A stretch of DNA of 64,000 nt from an uncultured bacterium (GTDB lineage: Bacteria; Nitrospirota; Thermodesulfovibrionia; Thermodesulfovibrionales; Thermodesulfovibrionaceae). The translations under genes were made by a program, and so were the position numbers. The notes below the pieces were generated by a model. That model did no database searches, had not been told where the DNA came from, and was given only the letters and a program-made list of their open reading frames with translations. Within the stretch, counting starts at the first letter, position 1; each line of letters opens with the position of its first letter. Positions 41,776 through 52,035 of this stretch are shown here, piece after piece. The DNA is taken from positions 1 to 64,000 of the forward strand of contig CALDSV010000021.1 of assembly GCA_937924475.1 (NCBI GenBank), read 5' to 3'.

Positions 41776-42510
41776 TTGGAGGAATTTACCATGAAAAAGG
41801 CTATGTTGTCATTATTTATGATTCTTTGTCTTTGTAATTTTACAAATGCCGGCATTTTAGAGGATTTTTTAAAAGGTATACCTTCTTTTCAGTCTAATCA
41901 ATTAGACTCTGATACTACCTCAGCAGGACTCAAAGAAGCTCTATCAATTGGAACAAGAAATGCCGTTTTATCGGTATCTAAGGTGGATGGATATTTCAAA
42001 AATGAAGCAATAAAAATTCTTTTACCAGAAAGCCTCCAGAATGTAGCAAACATACTAAGTAAAATTAGTTACCAGAAGCAAGTTGATGAATTTATACTTA
42101 GCATGAACAGAGCTGCTGAAAAGGCAGCACCAAAGGCAAGAGACATTTTTTTAAATGCCATAAAGGAGATGACCATAGAGGATGCCTTTAAAATTCTGAA
42201 AGGAAATGACACTGCAGCAACAGATTATCTTAAGGAAAAAACCAGTGATAAACTTTATGAATCATTCAAGCCAATAATTTCTAAGAGTATGAATGAAGTA
42301 GGGACAACAAAAGCCTATAAAAATATGATGGGGAAATATGTTTTATTCATTCCTTTTACTGGCTTAGAATCCTTTGATCTTGATCATTATGTTACAACAA
42401 AAGCCTTAGATGGACTTTTCTATATGATAGCTCAAGAAGAAAAAAAGATAAGAACAGATCCCGCAGCTCGAGTAACTGAACTTTTAAGAAAAGTCTTTGG
42501 GAGTAACTAG
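41776..42510 (+). CDS. DUF4197 family secreted protein
   Basis: Signal peptide; [35 protein letters not shown]. Confidence 0.85.
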   Translation: MEEFTMKKAMLSLFMILCLCNFTNAGILEDFLKGIPSFQSNQLDSDTTSAGLKEALSIGTRNAVLSVSKVDGYFKNEAIKILLPESLQNVANILSKISYQKQVDEFILSMNRAAEKAAPKARDIFLNAIKEMTIEDAFKILKGNDTAATDYLKEKTSDKLYESFKPIISKSMNEVGTTKAYKNMMGKYVLFIPFTGLESFDLDHYVTTKALDGLFYMIAQEEKKIRTDPAARVTELLRKVFGSN

Positions 42511-42721
42511 CTTAAATTTAGGCTATGACAGTTATAGGTTGAGGTGTCTTGATGACCTTTAACTCTTTTAAATTAATAGGGTCTAATTTCTATTTCATCT
42601 CTGCCCTTTTAAACAATTCTTTGTTTAATCATAGAAAAAATTAACTTACCTCTATAGAAATATTTTGAGTTAGATATGCTCCTTTTTATAAAACAAAATT
42701 TTGAATTATAATAATAAGGCA

Positions 42722-44248
42722 ATGGCAAATAGAGAAAAATGGCAGTCAAAGTTAGGACTTATTCTTGCTACAGCAGGGAATGCTGTGGGACTTGGCAATA
42801 TTCTGAGATTTCCATCAAAGGCAGCTCTTTATGGTGGTGGAGCCTTTATGGTTCCCTATTTTATTGCCCTTCTTTTAATGGGATTACCTCTCATGATTAT
42901 TGAATGGGTTATTGGGAAATATGCTGGCAAACATGGTCATGGCTCAATGACAGGTATTTTAGGGCTTTTCTTTAATCATTCAAGCTGGGCAAGAATATTA
43001 GGTTCATTAGGTGTAGCTATTCCCCTTTTGATATGCATGTATTATATTTATATTGAATCTTGGACCCTAGGATTTGCCTTTCTTTCTCTTTTTCAAAAAC
43101 TTCCAATGCCGGTTCAAACGGAAATTCCAAAAGAAGCTATAAAGCCTTATGTGGAATTCTTCAGAACCTATACAAATCCATCTCTTATTGCTTATGTTTT
43201 TTTACTCATTACCTTGGCTATCAACTGGATTATTTTACAGAGAGGAATTGTTAAGGGAATAGAATTTACAGCAAAAATTGGAATACCTGCTATTTTTATC
43301 TTTGGTATTATTCTCGGAATCATCTCTCTTTCTGCCAAAGAATGGAGTGGACTTGAAGGTCTTAAATTTATTTATAATCTAAATTTTTCTGGCATCACTG
43401 ATGCAAAGGTTTGGGTTGAGGCAGCAGGTCAAATATTTTTTACTTTATCCCTGGGAATGGGTGCAATAGCTGTCTATGCAAGTTATACTTCACCTAAGGA
43501 AGATATTGTAAAGGCTGGTTTAAAAACGGCAGGGATTAATGAAGCAGTAGAGCTCATAATTGGCGCATCCATAGCGATTCCTGCTGCCTTTGCCATGTTT
43601 TCTGCCTTGGCTATTCCTGATCTTGCTAAAGAGGGAACTTTTCGATTAGGATTCATGACAATGCCAGCAGTATTGATGAACCTATCTTTTGGTTGGCTCA
43701 TTTCATCAGTGTGGTTTCTATTACTTTTTTTGGCAGCCCTTACATCTACTTTAGCCCTAATTCAACCACTAATAGCTATGCTTGAAGATGAAATGAAGTG
43801 GAATCATACAAAAGCTGTAGCAGTATCCATGATGGTTATAACTTTGGGTGCTCATTTGTCAGTTTTCTTGCCTAACTTCATAGATGAATTAGATTTTTGG
43901 GCAGGAGCAGTAATGTTACTGTTTTTCGGACTTATAGAAATAATTGTCTTTGTTTGGATATTCGGCATTAATAATTTTTATAGAGAACTGATTGAGAACA
44001 CCTCTCTTAATCTTCCCAAGGCATATGTCTATATTATCGCTTTTATTTCTCCTTTATTTTTGCTGTTAATTCTTTACTTTTGGGTAATAAAAGAACTTCC
44101 CGCTGTATTAATTACTGATGATCCCACGAAGATTGTGGCTCGTATATTTATTCTTGTTTTGCTAATCTTTCTTGCTTTTATTGCCATAAAGAGTAAACGA
44201 ATTGTTCTCAAAGATTTAAGATACATAAGAACAATAAAAAAAGACTGA
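42722..44248 (+). CDS. Sodium-dependent transporter, SNF/NSS family
   Basis: KWQSKLGLILATAGNAVGLGNILRFPSKAALYGGGAFMVPY; start placed at MANREKW (ORF track begins at an upstream TTG, 42701). Confidence 0.93.
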   Translation: MANREKWQSKLGLILATAGNAVGLGNILRFPSKAALYGGGAFMVPYFIALLLMGLPLMIIEWVIGKYAGKHGHGSMTGILGLFFNHSSWARILGSLGVAIPLLICMYYIYIESWTLGFAFLSLFQKLPMPVQTEIPKEAIKPYVEFFRTYTNPSLIAYVFLLITLAINWIILQRGIVKGIEFTAKIGIPAIFIFGIILGIISLSAKEWSGLEGLKFIYNLNFSGITDAKVWVEAAGQIFFTLSLGMGAIAVYASYTSPKEDIVKAGLKTAGINEAVELIIGASIAIPAAFAMFSALAIPDLAKEGTFRLGFMTMPAVLMNLSFGWLISSVWFLLLFLAALTSTLALIQPLIAMLEDEMKWNHTKAVAVSMMVITLGAHLSVFLPNFIDELDFWAGAVMLLFFGLIEIIVFVWIFGINNFYRELIENTSLNLPKAYVYIIAFISPLFLLLILYFWVIKELPAVLITDDPTKIVARIFILVLLIFLAFIAIKSKRIVLKDLRYIRTIKKD

Positions 44249-45171
44249 TGCAAAATTTTTACAAAGAGATAGCAAGTATTAATATTTACGAGCTTTTTTT
44301 TAAAGCAAATAAGATTCGTGAAAAATACAAGGCTAATAAAGTTGAACTTTGTGCAATTATAAATGCAAAAAGTGGTCTTTGTTCTGAAGATTGCATTTTT
44401 TGTGCCCAATCTTCAAGGTACAATACTAATGTGCCTTTATATTCCCTAATTGATAAGAATAAAATTATAGAAAAAGCCAAAGAAGCTAAAAAATACGGCG
44501 TTAAGAGATTTTCTATTGTCATAAGTGGAAAAAAACCATCAAAAAAAGAGTTATTTAAAATAGGTGATTGTATTGAAACAATGGCAAAAATAGGGATTTA
44601 TGTATGTGCCTCATTGGGATTGTTAGATTATGATGAAATTGTTTATTTGAGAGATAGAGGTCTTCATAGGCTCCACTGCAATATTGAAACATCCGAGAGT
44701 TTTTTCCCTAAAATATGTACAACTCATAATTTTTCCCAAAAGATTAAAACTCTTAAGGAAGCTAAAAAAGCTGGGCTTTCTGTCTGTTCTGGTGGAATTT
44801 TTGGAATAGGAGAGAGCTGGCAAGACAGAGTAGAGATGGCAGAAATTTTAAAGGAGATAAATGTTGATTCTATTCCCATTAATTACCTAACTCCCATTAA
44901 GGGAACACCCTTGGAAAATATGAAAATTATTGCTCCCTTAGAGGCTTTAAGGATAATAGCACTTTTCAGGCTTATCTTAAAGGACAAAGATATAAGAGTT
45001 TGTGGAGGACGACCTTTACTTAAAGAGTTTGCCTCTTGGATTTTTCTTGCAGGTGCTAACGCATTAATGACAGGAGATTATCTAACAACTAAAGGAATAA
45101 GCTACAGCAATGATTTAGCCTTTATAAGAGAACATGGACTTGAGGTGGACGGATGTGGTCCATTAGAATGA
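44248..45171 (+). CDS. bioB: Biotin synthase
   Basis: Radical SAM motif CSEDCIFCAQSSRY; NYLTPIKGTPLE; GGRP. Confidence 0.93.
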   Translation: MQNFYKEIASINIYELFFKANKIREKYKANKVELCAIINAKSGLCSEDCIFCAQSSRYNTNVPLYSLIDKNKIIEKAKEAKKYGVKRFSIVISGKKPSKKELFKIGDCIETMAKIGIYVCASLGLLDYDEIVYLRDRGLHRLHCNIETSESFFPKICTTHNFSQKIKTLKEAKKAGLSVCSGGIFGIGESWQDRVEMAEILKEINVDSIPINYLTPIKGTPLENMKIIAPLEALRIIALFRLILKDKDIRVCGGRPLLKEFASWIFLAGANALMTGDYLTTKGISYSNDLAFIREHGLEVDGCGPLE

Positions 45172-45878
45172 GAGCTTCTAAAGAGGAAAAACATATCTCA
45201 GGAGCAGAGGGAATTTATAGTGAAAAGGAAATTAAAAGAGTTTTAAGTAAATATCTCACAAGAGCTTTAAATCACTGTCGGGGAAAGCCTGATAAAATCG
45301 TTCTAACAATAGAGAAAATAAAAGAGGAGATTATTTTTGTCTCTCCTTTAAAAATCCATACTTACTTTTCAGATTCTCCTGAGTCAGCTTTTTATTTTAT
45401 TAAAGATAAGTTAAAATCTTTAAATATCTCTGAAAAGGCAATACAAAAGGCTTTTTATGTGATAAAAAATTGTCCTTTAAGAGGTGCTACTTTAATTGAT
45501 TATTTAAGCGGTGAGAGACTGGAAAGGGATTTACAAAGAGGTGTTAGAGTATCAAGAATCCAAATGGATAGTAAAAAAAGAATTGAAATTATTAGAAAGG
45601 TAAAAAATATATCTCCAGATCCTGCAAGAACAGTGGAAGCCTTAACAATCGCATCAAAAGTTTTATCTCGCAAAGAAGTACTTGCAGAGGTTTGCATTTC
45701 CGATAACCCTGATTATACAACAGGATATGTGGCTTCAAGAGATTTTGGATATTTAAGAATAACTAACATAAAAACTCAAGGAGATAACGCCGGAGGAAGA
45801 GCTTTTTTTATAAAAACACCTTGTGAAATTGATAAACTCATAGAATTTCTGGAAAGGAAACCAGTAATAGTAAAATGA
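45153..45878 (+). CDS. bioW: 6-carboxyhexanoate-CoA (pimeloyl-CoA) ligase
   Basis: RMRASKEEKHISGAEGIY; YTTGYVASRDFGYLRITNIK; GGRAFFI. Confidence 0.92.
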   Translation: MWSIRMRASKEEKHISGAEGIYSEKEIKRVLSKYLTRALNHCRGKPDKIVLTIEKIKEEIIFVSPLKIHTYFSDSPESAFYFIKDKLKSLNISEKAIQKAFYVIKNCPLRGATLIDYLSGERLERDLQRGVRVSRIQMDSKKRIEIIRKVKNISPDPARTVEALTIASKVLSRKEVLAEVCISDNPDYTTGYVASRDFGYLRITNIKTQGDNAGGRAFFIKTPCEIDKLIEFLERKPVIVK

Positions 45879-46759
45879 AATACGATAAAATTTTCCTAAT
45901 AGGTAATCCCATTGCTGGTGGCGGAGCCCTAAAAAAATTAAAAAAGGCTGAATTAATCCTTAAAACAAAGGGAATTCCCTTCGAAACTCTGTTAACTAAA
46001 AAAAAAGGTGACGGAGAACTATTTGCAACAAGAATCAGAGAGAATGAAAAGGACAGAATTCTTGTTATTGCTGCTGGTGGCGATGGAACTTATAATGAAA
46101 TTGCCAATGGTTTGGTCTACTCCACAATACCTCTTGCAATTCTTCCTATGGGAACTACCTCTGTCTTAGCAAAGGAATTAAAAATACCCAAGGATATTAA
46201 GAAGGCTATAGAGCTTGCCATAAATGGTCCTGTTACCAGAATACATCTTGGTAAAATAAAAAACAAAGAAAAAGAGAGATTTTTTCTTTTAATGGCAGGA
46301 ATAGGATTTGATGGTCTTGCAGTATACAATGTAGATCTTAAGAAGAAAAAACATCTAAGAAAACTTGCCTACCTATGGAGTGGAATTAAAACCCTCATTA
46401 CTTATAAACCTCTTAAACTTAAAATCCATAACGGAGTCTCCTTAAAGGCTTATACCGTAGTGATAAGCAAAGCCTCATGTTATGGAGGAGATTTCAAGAT
46501 AGCTCCAGATATAACTTTGCAATCTCCTTTTTTCTCTGTTTTTGTCTCTAAAACAAAATCCAGAATAAGATTGGCTCAGCAAATCTTAGGTGTGATTTTT
46601 GGAAAGCACCTGGGAATGAAAGAGACTGAATATTTTAGAACAGAAAGCCTCAGAATATTAGGAGACAGCCATGTCCAAATTGACGGAGATTACTTTGGAA
46701 AAACTCCAGTACAGATAAGGATTGTTAAAAATGCTCTTAGCCTTGTTTGCCCTGAATAA
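45875..46759 (+). CDS. Diacylglycerol/lipid kinase family protein
   Basis: NPIAGGG, AAGGDGTYNEIANGL, LPMGTTSVLAKEL, DGDYFG. Confidence 0.9.
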   Translation: MKYDKIFLIGNPIAGGGALKKLKKAELILKTKGIPFETLLTKKKGDGELFATRIRENEKDRILVIAAGGDGTYNEIANGLVYSTIPLAILPMGTTSVLAKELKIPKDIKKAIELAINGPVTRIHLGKIKNKEKERFFLLMAGIGFDGLAVYNVDLKKKKHLRKLAYLWSGIKTLITYKPLKLKIHNGVSLKAYTVVISKASCYGGDFKIAPDITLQSPFFSVFVSKTKSRIRLAQQILGVIFGKHLGMKETEYFRTESLRILGDSHVQIDGDYFGKTPVQIRIVKNALSLVCPE

Positions 46760-47528
46760 AATCTGTTTTTGAGGGTTTATATCCTTTTTCAAACATTAAA
46801 ATTATACTAATTCTTCTGTTTCTCGGATCCTTTGGATTCTCCTGTATTAAAGGCATTGTATCTGCATAGCCTACCACTCTTGCTATCTTTGCTGGATCAA
46901 CACCATTAGCCTCTAATTCTCTTCTCGCTGCAGAAGCTCTCTCTGTTGAGAGTTCCCAATTAGTAATTTTGCCTCCTTTGAAGGGGACAGCATCAGTGTG
47001 TCCTTCCACTGCAATGCGAGCATTTTCATCCTTAATGTTTTCAGCCACTACTCTTAAAATTTCTTTTGCCTTATCAGTAGGCACAGAAGATGATAAAGGA
47101 AACATTGGATCTCCCTCAAGGTCAACAATTTGAATTCTAACTCCTCCCTCTACTGTTTCAATCATTATGTGATCTTTAAGTTCTTTCAATTTCTCTTCTA
47201 TAACTGTTTTTAACTGCTCCTTTAGTCTCTCAGCAGCTTTTTCACCTGTAACTGGTTCAACGGTTGTTTTTATCTCTGTATGGATTGATGAGGATTGCTC
47301 CATGAAAGACTTTCCTGATTGTTGAAAAAGATTGAAGGTTCTGAAATAGTCTGCTACAGCAGCTCTTTTTTCAGGTTCTACCATGGTGATAAGCCAAAGA
47401 AGCAAGAAAAAAGCCATCATGGCAGTCACAAAATCAGCATAAGCTACTTTCCAGCTTCCACCATGATGATCACCGTGACTTTTTTTAATTTTCTTTATAA
47501 TTATTGTAGATTTAGATTTATCTGCCAC
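46737..47528 (-). CDS. motB: MotB-like flagellar stator protein (OmpA C-terminal domain)
   Basis: WKVAYADFVTAMMAFFLLLWLI; EGHTDAVPFKGG...NWELSTERA. Confidence 0.92.
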   Translation of the reverse strand: MADKSKSTIIIKKIKKSHGDHHGGSWKVAYADFVTAMMAFFLLLWLITMVEPEKRAAVADYFRTFNLFQQSGKSFMEQSSSIHTEIKTTVEPVTGEKAAERLKEQLKTVIEEKLKELKDHIMIETVEGGVRIQIVDLEGDPMFPLSSSVPTDKAKEILRVVAENIKDENARIAVEGHTDAVPFKGGKITNWELSTERASAARRELEANGVDPAKIARVVGYADTMPLIQENPKDPRNRRISIILMFEKGYKPSKTDFIQGKQG

Positions 47529-48384
47529 TTTTTAATGCCCTAATCTCTTCCTCTAACTCATAAAAAGAAGGTCTTAAATGAGGCGGTATACTTCTTCTGG
47601 CAAACTCAACAGCTATTTGAGGAGCTGCACCAGCTACAAAAGATACTAAGCCAGCTTTTATCATCTGTAGAAACTCTTTCTCTTCATTGATAGTGGACTC
47701 AAGTCTCCTTGCAAGAGGACCAACAAAACCATAACACATGAGGACTCCCATAAAGGTTCCTACTAAAGCTGCTCCAATGCTATGACCTAATACTTCAGGA
47801 GGTTCTTTTATTTTCTGCATTGTTATAACAACACCTAAAACAGCTGCTACAATTCCCAAGCCCGGTAGTGAGTCTGCCACTGTAGTTAGACTTTTAACTG
47901 GTCCAGCTTCAGTTTCATGAAGAGTTTCTAATTCATTGTCAAGAATACCTTCTAATTCATAGGGAGAAATGGTAGTTGTCATGACAGTCCTTAGAGTATC
48001 AGTAAGAAGTGCAAGGGCATGATGATTTTTAAGGAATTTTGGATATTTAGAAAAGATCGCACTATTTTCGGGATCCTCTACATCTTGTTCAATGGAAATG
48101 AGACCCTCTTTCCTTATTTTTGTAAATATTTCATTCAACATTAACAAGGTTTCGAGATAGTCTCTCTTAGAATAAGAACCTCCACCTATTATTGTTTTAA
48201 TTGCTCCTTTTATAACGCCTTTTAAAACATGCATAGGAGACATAATTATGAGAGCACCTAAGGCAGCACCAAAAATGATAACTACCTCTGCTGGTTGAAA
48301 GAGAACTGATAAATTTCCATGTTCTAAAATATAACCGCCTACCACAGCTCCTAATACAACCGCTGCACCAACTATTACAAGCAT
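47518..48384 (-). CDS. motA: MotA-like stator protein
   Basis: VVLGAVVGGYILEHG; DSLPGLGIVAAVLGVVITM; EFARRSIPPHLRPSFYELEE. Confidence 0.93.
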   Translation of the reverse strand: MLVIVGAAVVLGAVVGGYILEHGNLSVLFQPAEVVIIFGAALGALIIMSPMHVLKGVIKGAIKTIIGGGSYSKRDYLETLLMLNEIFTKIRKEGLISIEQDVEDPENSAIFSKYPKFLKNHHALALLTDTLRTVMTTTISPYELEGILDNELETLHETEAGPVKSLTTVADSLPGLGIVAAVLGVVITMQKIKEPPEVLGHSIGAALVGTFMGVLMCYGFVGPLARRLESTINEEKEFLQMIKAGLVSFVAGAAPQIAVEFARRSIPPHLRPSFYELEEEIRALKSGR

Positions 48385-48929
48385 TATAGGCTCCTTTTTT
48401 CTCTCAAAATTTGTCTTTCTCTATAGAAAACAAATTTTACTATTTGATCTCTCACTTCCTCTTCAATATTGATAAATTTCACACCGATTTTATAACCATC
48501 AGCTATAGCTTCAGAATAAATAACTTCACCATACAGAAACAATGCTAAGGGTGAGGGAGTTTCTAAAACCATTTTTAGTTCTAAAAAATCCCCCAATTCA
48601 TAAGGACATTCTGATATAAAGCTCATTCCTCCTCCGCTTATATCAACCTTATGAAAAGGTAAGTTGGAAAAACCTTTTTGCTCCATGGTTATTATATTTA
48701 TAAGAAAATCCAACTTTTGATTTAATACCTTTAACCACTCTGCAAGAGCACCATCAGAGGGCTCTTCAGAAGGTTTACTAAGTAGAAGATTTATATCATA
48801 AGAAAGTCTTGCTTTAACCTTCTCTTTCTCTTTTTCTGATAAGATTCGTATACTTAGCGGTATATATGCTTCAACTCTTGAAAACTCTCTCATACAATCA
48901 TCACCTAAATTGTCTCTTATTTTACTCAC
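48384..48929 (-). CDS. PilZ domain protein with an internal helical insertion
   Basis: N-terminal RVEAYIPL and DISGGGMSF motifs, separated by a long predicted-helical region. Confidence 0.75.
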   Translation of the reverse strand: MSKIRDNLGDDCMREFSRVEAYIPLSIRILSEKEKEKVKARLSYDINLLLSKPSEEPSDGALAEWLKVLNQKLDFLINIITMEQKGFSNLPFHKVDISGGGMSFISECPYELGDFLELKMVLETPSPLALFLYGEVIYSEAIADGYKIGVKFINIEEEVRDQIVKFVFYRERQILREKRSL

Positions 48930-49567
48930 TTTAATATTATGAGTTCAACTCTTCTATTTTTTGCTCTTCCCTCTTGAGTCTCATTTGATTCAATTGGCTT
49001 GTATTCTCCGTATCCAGCTATAGTAAATCTGTCAGGTGATAAGCCCTCTTGTATCAAAAAATGCAATACCGATGCAGCTCTTGCTGCTGATAATTCCCAA
49101 TTTGATTTATAAATTGACTCAGATGAAAGAGGAATATTATCAGTATGTCCTTCAATCAAAATTTTATTTGGAATATTCCTAAGATAATCTGAGATTCTTC
49201 TTAACCCCTCTATAGATTCCCTCTTCAGAAAAGCCGATCCTGAATCAAATAATAAGGAATTGGGAAGCCTAATTATAACACCTTTTAAGTCAGATTTTAT
49301 CTCCACGCCAGAAATATCATTTAGGAGTTTCTTTAAATCTTCAATCACTGCCCTATTTCTGTCTTCCTCAAAAGGAATTGGTTCGTCAATTACTTTAAAA
49401 GCTTTTCTTAAGGAACCAGTAAATTTTTCTGCTTTCCATAAATCTATGGTGGACAGAGAAAATAGCGCTACAAAGAAGGTGAATAAAAGGGTAAGAAAGT
49501 CAGAGTAGGAAATAAGCCATCTGTGCACATTATCATCTTGTTGATTTAATTTTCTCTTTAGTTTCAC
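48926..49567 (-). CDS. MotB/MotD-like stator protein (OmpA C-terminal domain)
   Basis: HRWLISYSDFLTLLFTFFVALFSLS; EGHTDNIPL...NWELSAARA. Confidence 0.9.
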   Translation of the reverse strand: MKLKRKLNQQDDNVHRWLISYSDFLTLLFTFFVALFSLSTIDLWKAEKFTGSLRKAFKVIDEPIPFEEDRNRAVIEDLKKLLNDISGVEIKSDLKGVIIRLPNSLLFDSGSAFLKRESIEGLRRISDYLRNIPNKILIEGHTDNIPLSSESIYKSNWELSAARAASVLHFLIQEGLSPDRFTIAGYGEYKPIESNETQEGRAKNRRVELIILK

Positions 49568-50325
49568 AATCTTTCCCTTTGTCTTTCAGTTATAAAAGAT
49601 TCCAGTTTAGCCCTTAAATAGTAGGGATTCATTCCCGCTTCAATACCAAGTATTCCTTCAGTCATTAACTCCATTAATATTATTTCTTCTTCTATTTTAT
49701 TGATGATTCGTTTGCTAATGGGAATAAATAAAAGGTTAGCTGAGCCTACTCCATATATGGTTGCCACAAAGGCAGTGGCTATTCCAACTCCTATTTTTGT
49801 AGGATCTGTAACATTTTTCAAAACATGTATTAATCCTAATATAGCTCCTATAATCCCTATAGTAGGTGCATAGCCCCCAGCTGCTTCAAAGATCCTTGAG
49901 GCTCTCTTCATCATATCTTCATAAGCAAAAATTTCTCTTTCTAAGGCTTCTCTGATTAAATCAGCACTTAAACCGTCAATTATATATGTAATGCCTCTTC
50001 TTAAGAAAGGATCTTTAATGTTTTCTGTCTCATTTTGGAGGGCTAAAAGTCCTTTTCTTCTCGCAATAACTAATAGGTCAAGAATTCTGCTAATTGTATC
50101 TTCATAAGAGAGTTTTTTATTAAAAAATATGACCCTAAGTGAGTTAATTGCTAATTTTAAATCCTTAAGAGAAAAACTTAAAAGAACCGCTCCCAAGGTA
50201 CCACCAAATACAATAATTGCAGCAGCAAGCTGTATTAGGTGAGAAGTGGTGCCTCCCTCTACTAAATTTCCTACAACAACGGCACCAATTCCTAATAGTA
50301 ATCCCAACAGTGCTATGAAATCCAT
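49564..50325 (-). CDS. MotA/MotC-like stator protein
   Basis: [45 protein letters not shown]. Confidence 0.92.
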   Translation of the reverse strand: MDFIALLGLLLGIGAVVVGNLVEGGTTSHLIQLAAAIIVFGGTLGAVLLSFSLKDLKLAINSLRVIFFNKKLSYEDTISRILDLLVIARRKGLLALQNETENIKDPFLRRGITYIIDGLSADLIREALEREIFAYEDMMKRASRIFEAAGGYAPTIGIIGAILGLIHVLKNVTDPTKIGVGIATAFVATIYGVGSANLLFIPISKRIINKIEEEIILMELMTEGILGIEAGMNPYYLRAKLESFITERQRERL

Positions 50326-50379
50326 TACTAAAGTATAAAATTATCCAATTCATAAATCAAGTGGTAAAATTATATAATC

Positions 50380-51336
50380 ATGGCAAAAACTTTATTGATC
50401 CTTTTAGGACCTACAGCAGTAGGTAAAACCGAAATTTCCATTTATCTGGCAAAATTACTACAAACTGATATAATTAGCGCTGATTCAATGCAGATTTATA
50501 AATACATGGATATAGGAACCGCTAAGCCTTCCTCCCAGCAACGTAAAGAAATCATTCATCACATGATTGACATTGTAGAACCTTGGGAGTATTTTAGCAC
50601 AGGAGATTACATAGAGAGAGTTAAAAAAGTTATTGAAAAACTTATATTCTCTAAGAAAATTCCACTTATTGTAGGCGGTACAGGTCTTTATCTAAGAGCA
50701 ATGACAGAGGGAATTTTTGAAGGAGCTAATGCAGATTGGAATTTAAGAAACGAACTCATGGAGAAGGAAAATGAAAACCCCGGATATCTTTATAAATTAC
50801 TAAAGAATTTAGATCCTAAAGCAGCATCAAAAATAAATCCAAAAGATTTAAGAAGAATAATAAGGGCTTTGGAAGTTTTCTATAAGGAAAATATGAGCAT
50901 TAGTGAAATGAGGAAAAAATTTACAAAACCATTGCCTTGGGAATTTTTAAAAGTTGGTATTACAAGAGACAGAAAAGAATTGTATAAAAGAATAGAAAAA
51001 AGAGTAGATTTAATGAAGGAATTAGGATTAATAGAAGAGGTCAGAGAAATCCTAACTTTAATCAAAAAAAACTGCCATGACATGAGCCGTCCAATTCCAT
51101 CTTTACAAGCAATTGGATATAAAGAATTAGCTGCTTATCTTGCAGATCTTATCAGTATTGACGAGGCTATCAGATTAATAAAAAAAAGAACTAAAATGTA
51201 CGCTAAAAGACAGTTTACGTGGTTTAAGAGAGAGAGAGACATTCTGTGGTTTGATATCACAGGTAGAGAGGATTATGAGGAAATAGCAAGGGAAATTCTA
51301 AAAGAAATAATGCCTAAGATTTCATTTAATTTTTAA
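50380..51336 (+). CDS. miaA: tRNA dimethylallyltransferase
   Basis: LLGPTAVGKTEISIYLA, ISADSMQIYKYMDIGTAKP, RQFTWFKRE. Confidence 0.97.
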   Translation: MAKTLLILLGPTAVGKTEISIYLAKLLQTDIISADSMQIYKYMDIGTAKPSSQQRKEIIHHMIDIVEPWEYFSTGDYIERVKKVIEKLIFSKKIPLIVGGTGLYLRAMTEGIFEGANADWNLRNELMEKENENPGYLYKLLKNLDPKAASKINPKDLRRIIRALEVFYKENMSISEMRKKFTKPLPWEFLKVGITRDRKELYKRIEKRVDLMKELGLIEEVREILTLIKKNCHDMSRPIPSLQAIGYKELAAYLADLISIDEAIRLIKKRTKMYAKRQFTWFKRERDILWFDITGREDYEEIAREILKEIMPKISFNF

Positions 51337-51348
51337 TAAACCATGAAT

Positions 51349-52035
51349 TCAGCATTTTTTCTTTGACAGTTCTAAATCTTCTATAATTTTACCATCTAAC
51401 ATTTTTACAATTCTTTCTGTTCTCTCTGTGAGTTCTATTTCATGAGTGACCATTATTACTGTTTTCCCTTCCATATGCAATTTACAGAAAATATCCATTA
51501 CAATTGCTGTATTTTTTGAGTCTAAATTTCCTGTAGGTTCATCAGCAATTATTAAAATTGGATCATTTGCCAATGCCCTTGCAATAGCTACTCTCTGTTG
51601 CTCTCCTCCTGAGATTTGAAAAGGTTTTCTCTTTTCTTTTCCACCTAATCCTAATTTTTGAAGTAGTAAAGCAGCTTTTTCTTTTGCATCTTCTCTGCTA
51701 ATTCCAGCTTTTACCATGGGTACCATAACATTTTCAAGAAGGCTAAACTCAGCAATTAAATAGTGGAATTGAAAAACAAAACCAAATTTCAAATTTCTAA
51801 AATGAGCTATCTTACTGCTCTCGGTAAATTCGATTTTCTCTCCCTCCACATAGACTTCACCACTACTTGGAATGTCTAATAAACCAAGGATATAAAGAAG
51901 AGAACTTTTTCCAGAACCAGAAGGACCAATAATACTTATGAACTCACCTTTTGATATGGATAGATTAATATTTTTCAGTATAGTCTCATCTCTAATTTTC
52001 TTACTAATGTCTCTTAACTGAATAACTATACTCAA
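51349..52035 (-). CDS. LolD/MacB-type ABC transporter ATP-binding protein
   Basis: [35 protein letters not shown]. Confidence 0.92.
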   Translation of the reverse strand: MSIVIQLRDISKKIRDETILKNINLSISKGEFISIIGPSGSGKSSLLYILGLLDIPSSGEVYVEGEKIEFTESSKIAHFRNLKFGFVFQFHYLIAEFSLLENVMVPMVKAGISREDAKEKAALLLQKLGLGGKEKRKPFQISGGEQQRVAIARALANDPILIIADEPTGNLDSKNTAIVMDIFCKLHMEGKTVIMVTHEIELTERTERIVKMLDGKIIEDLELSKKKC

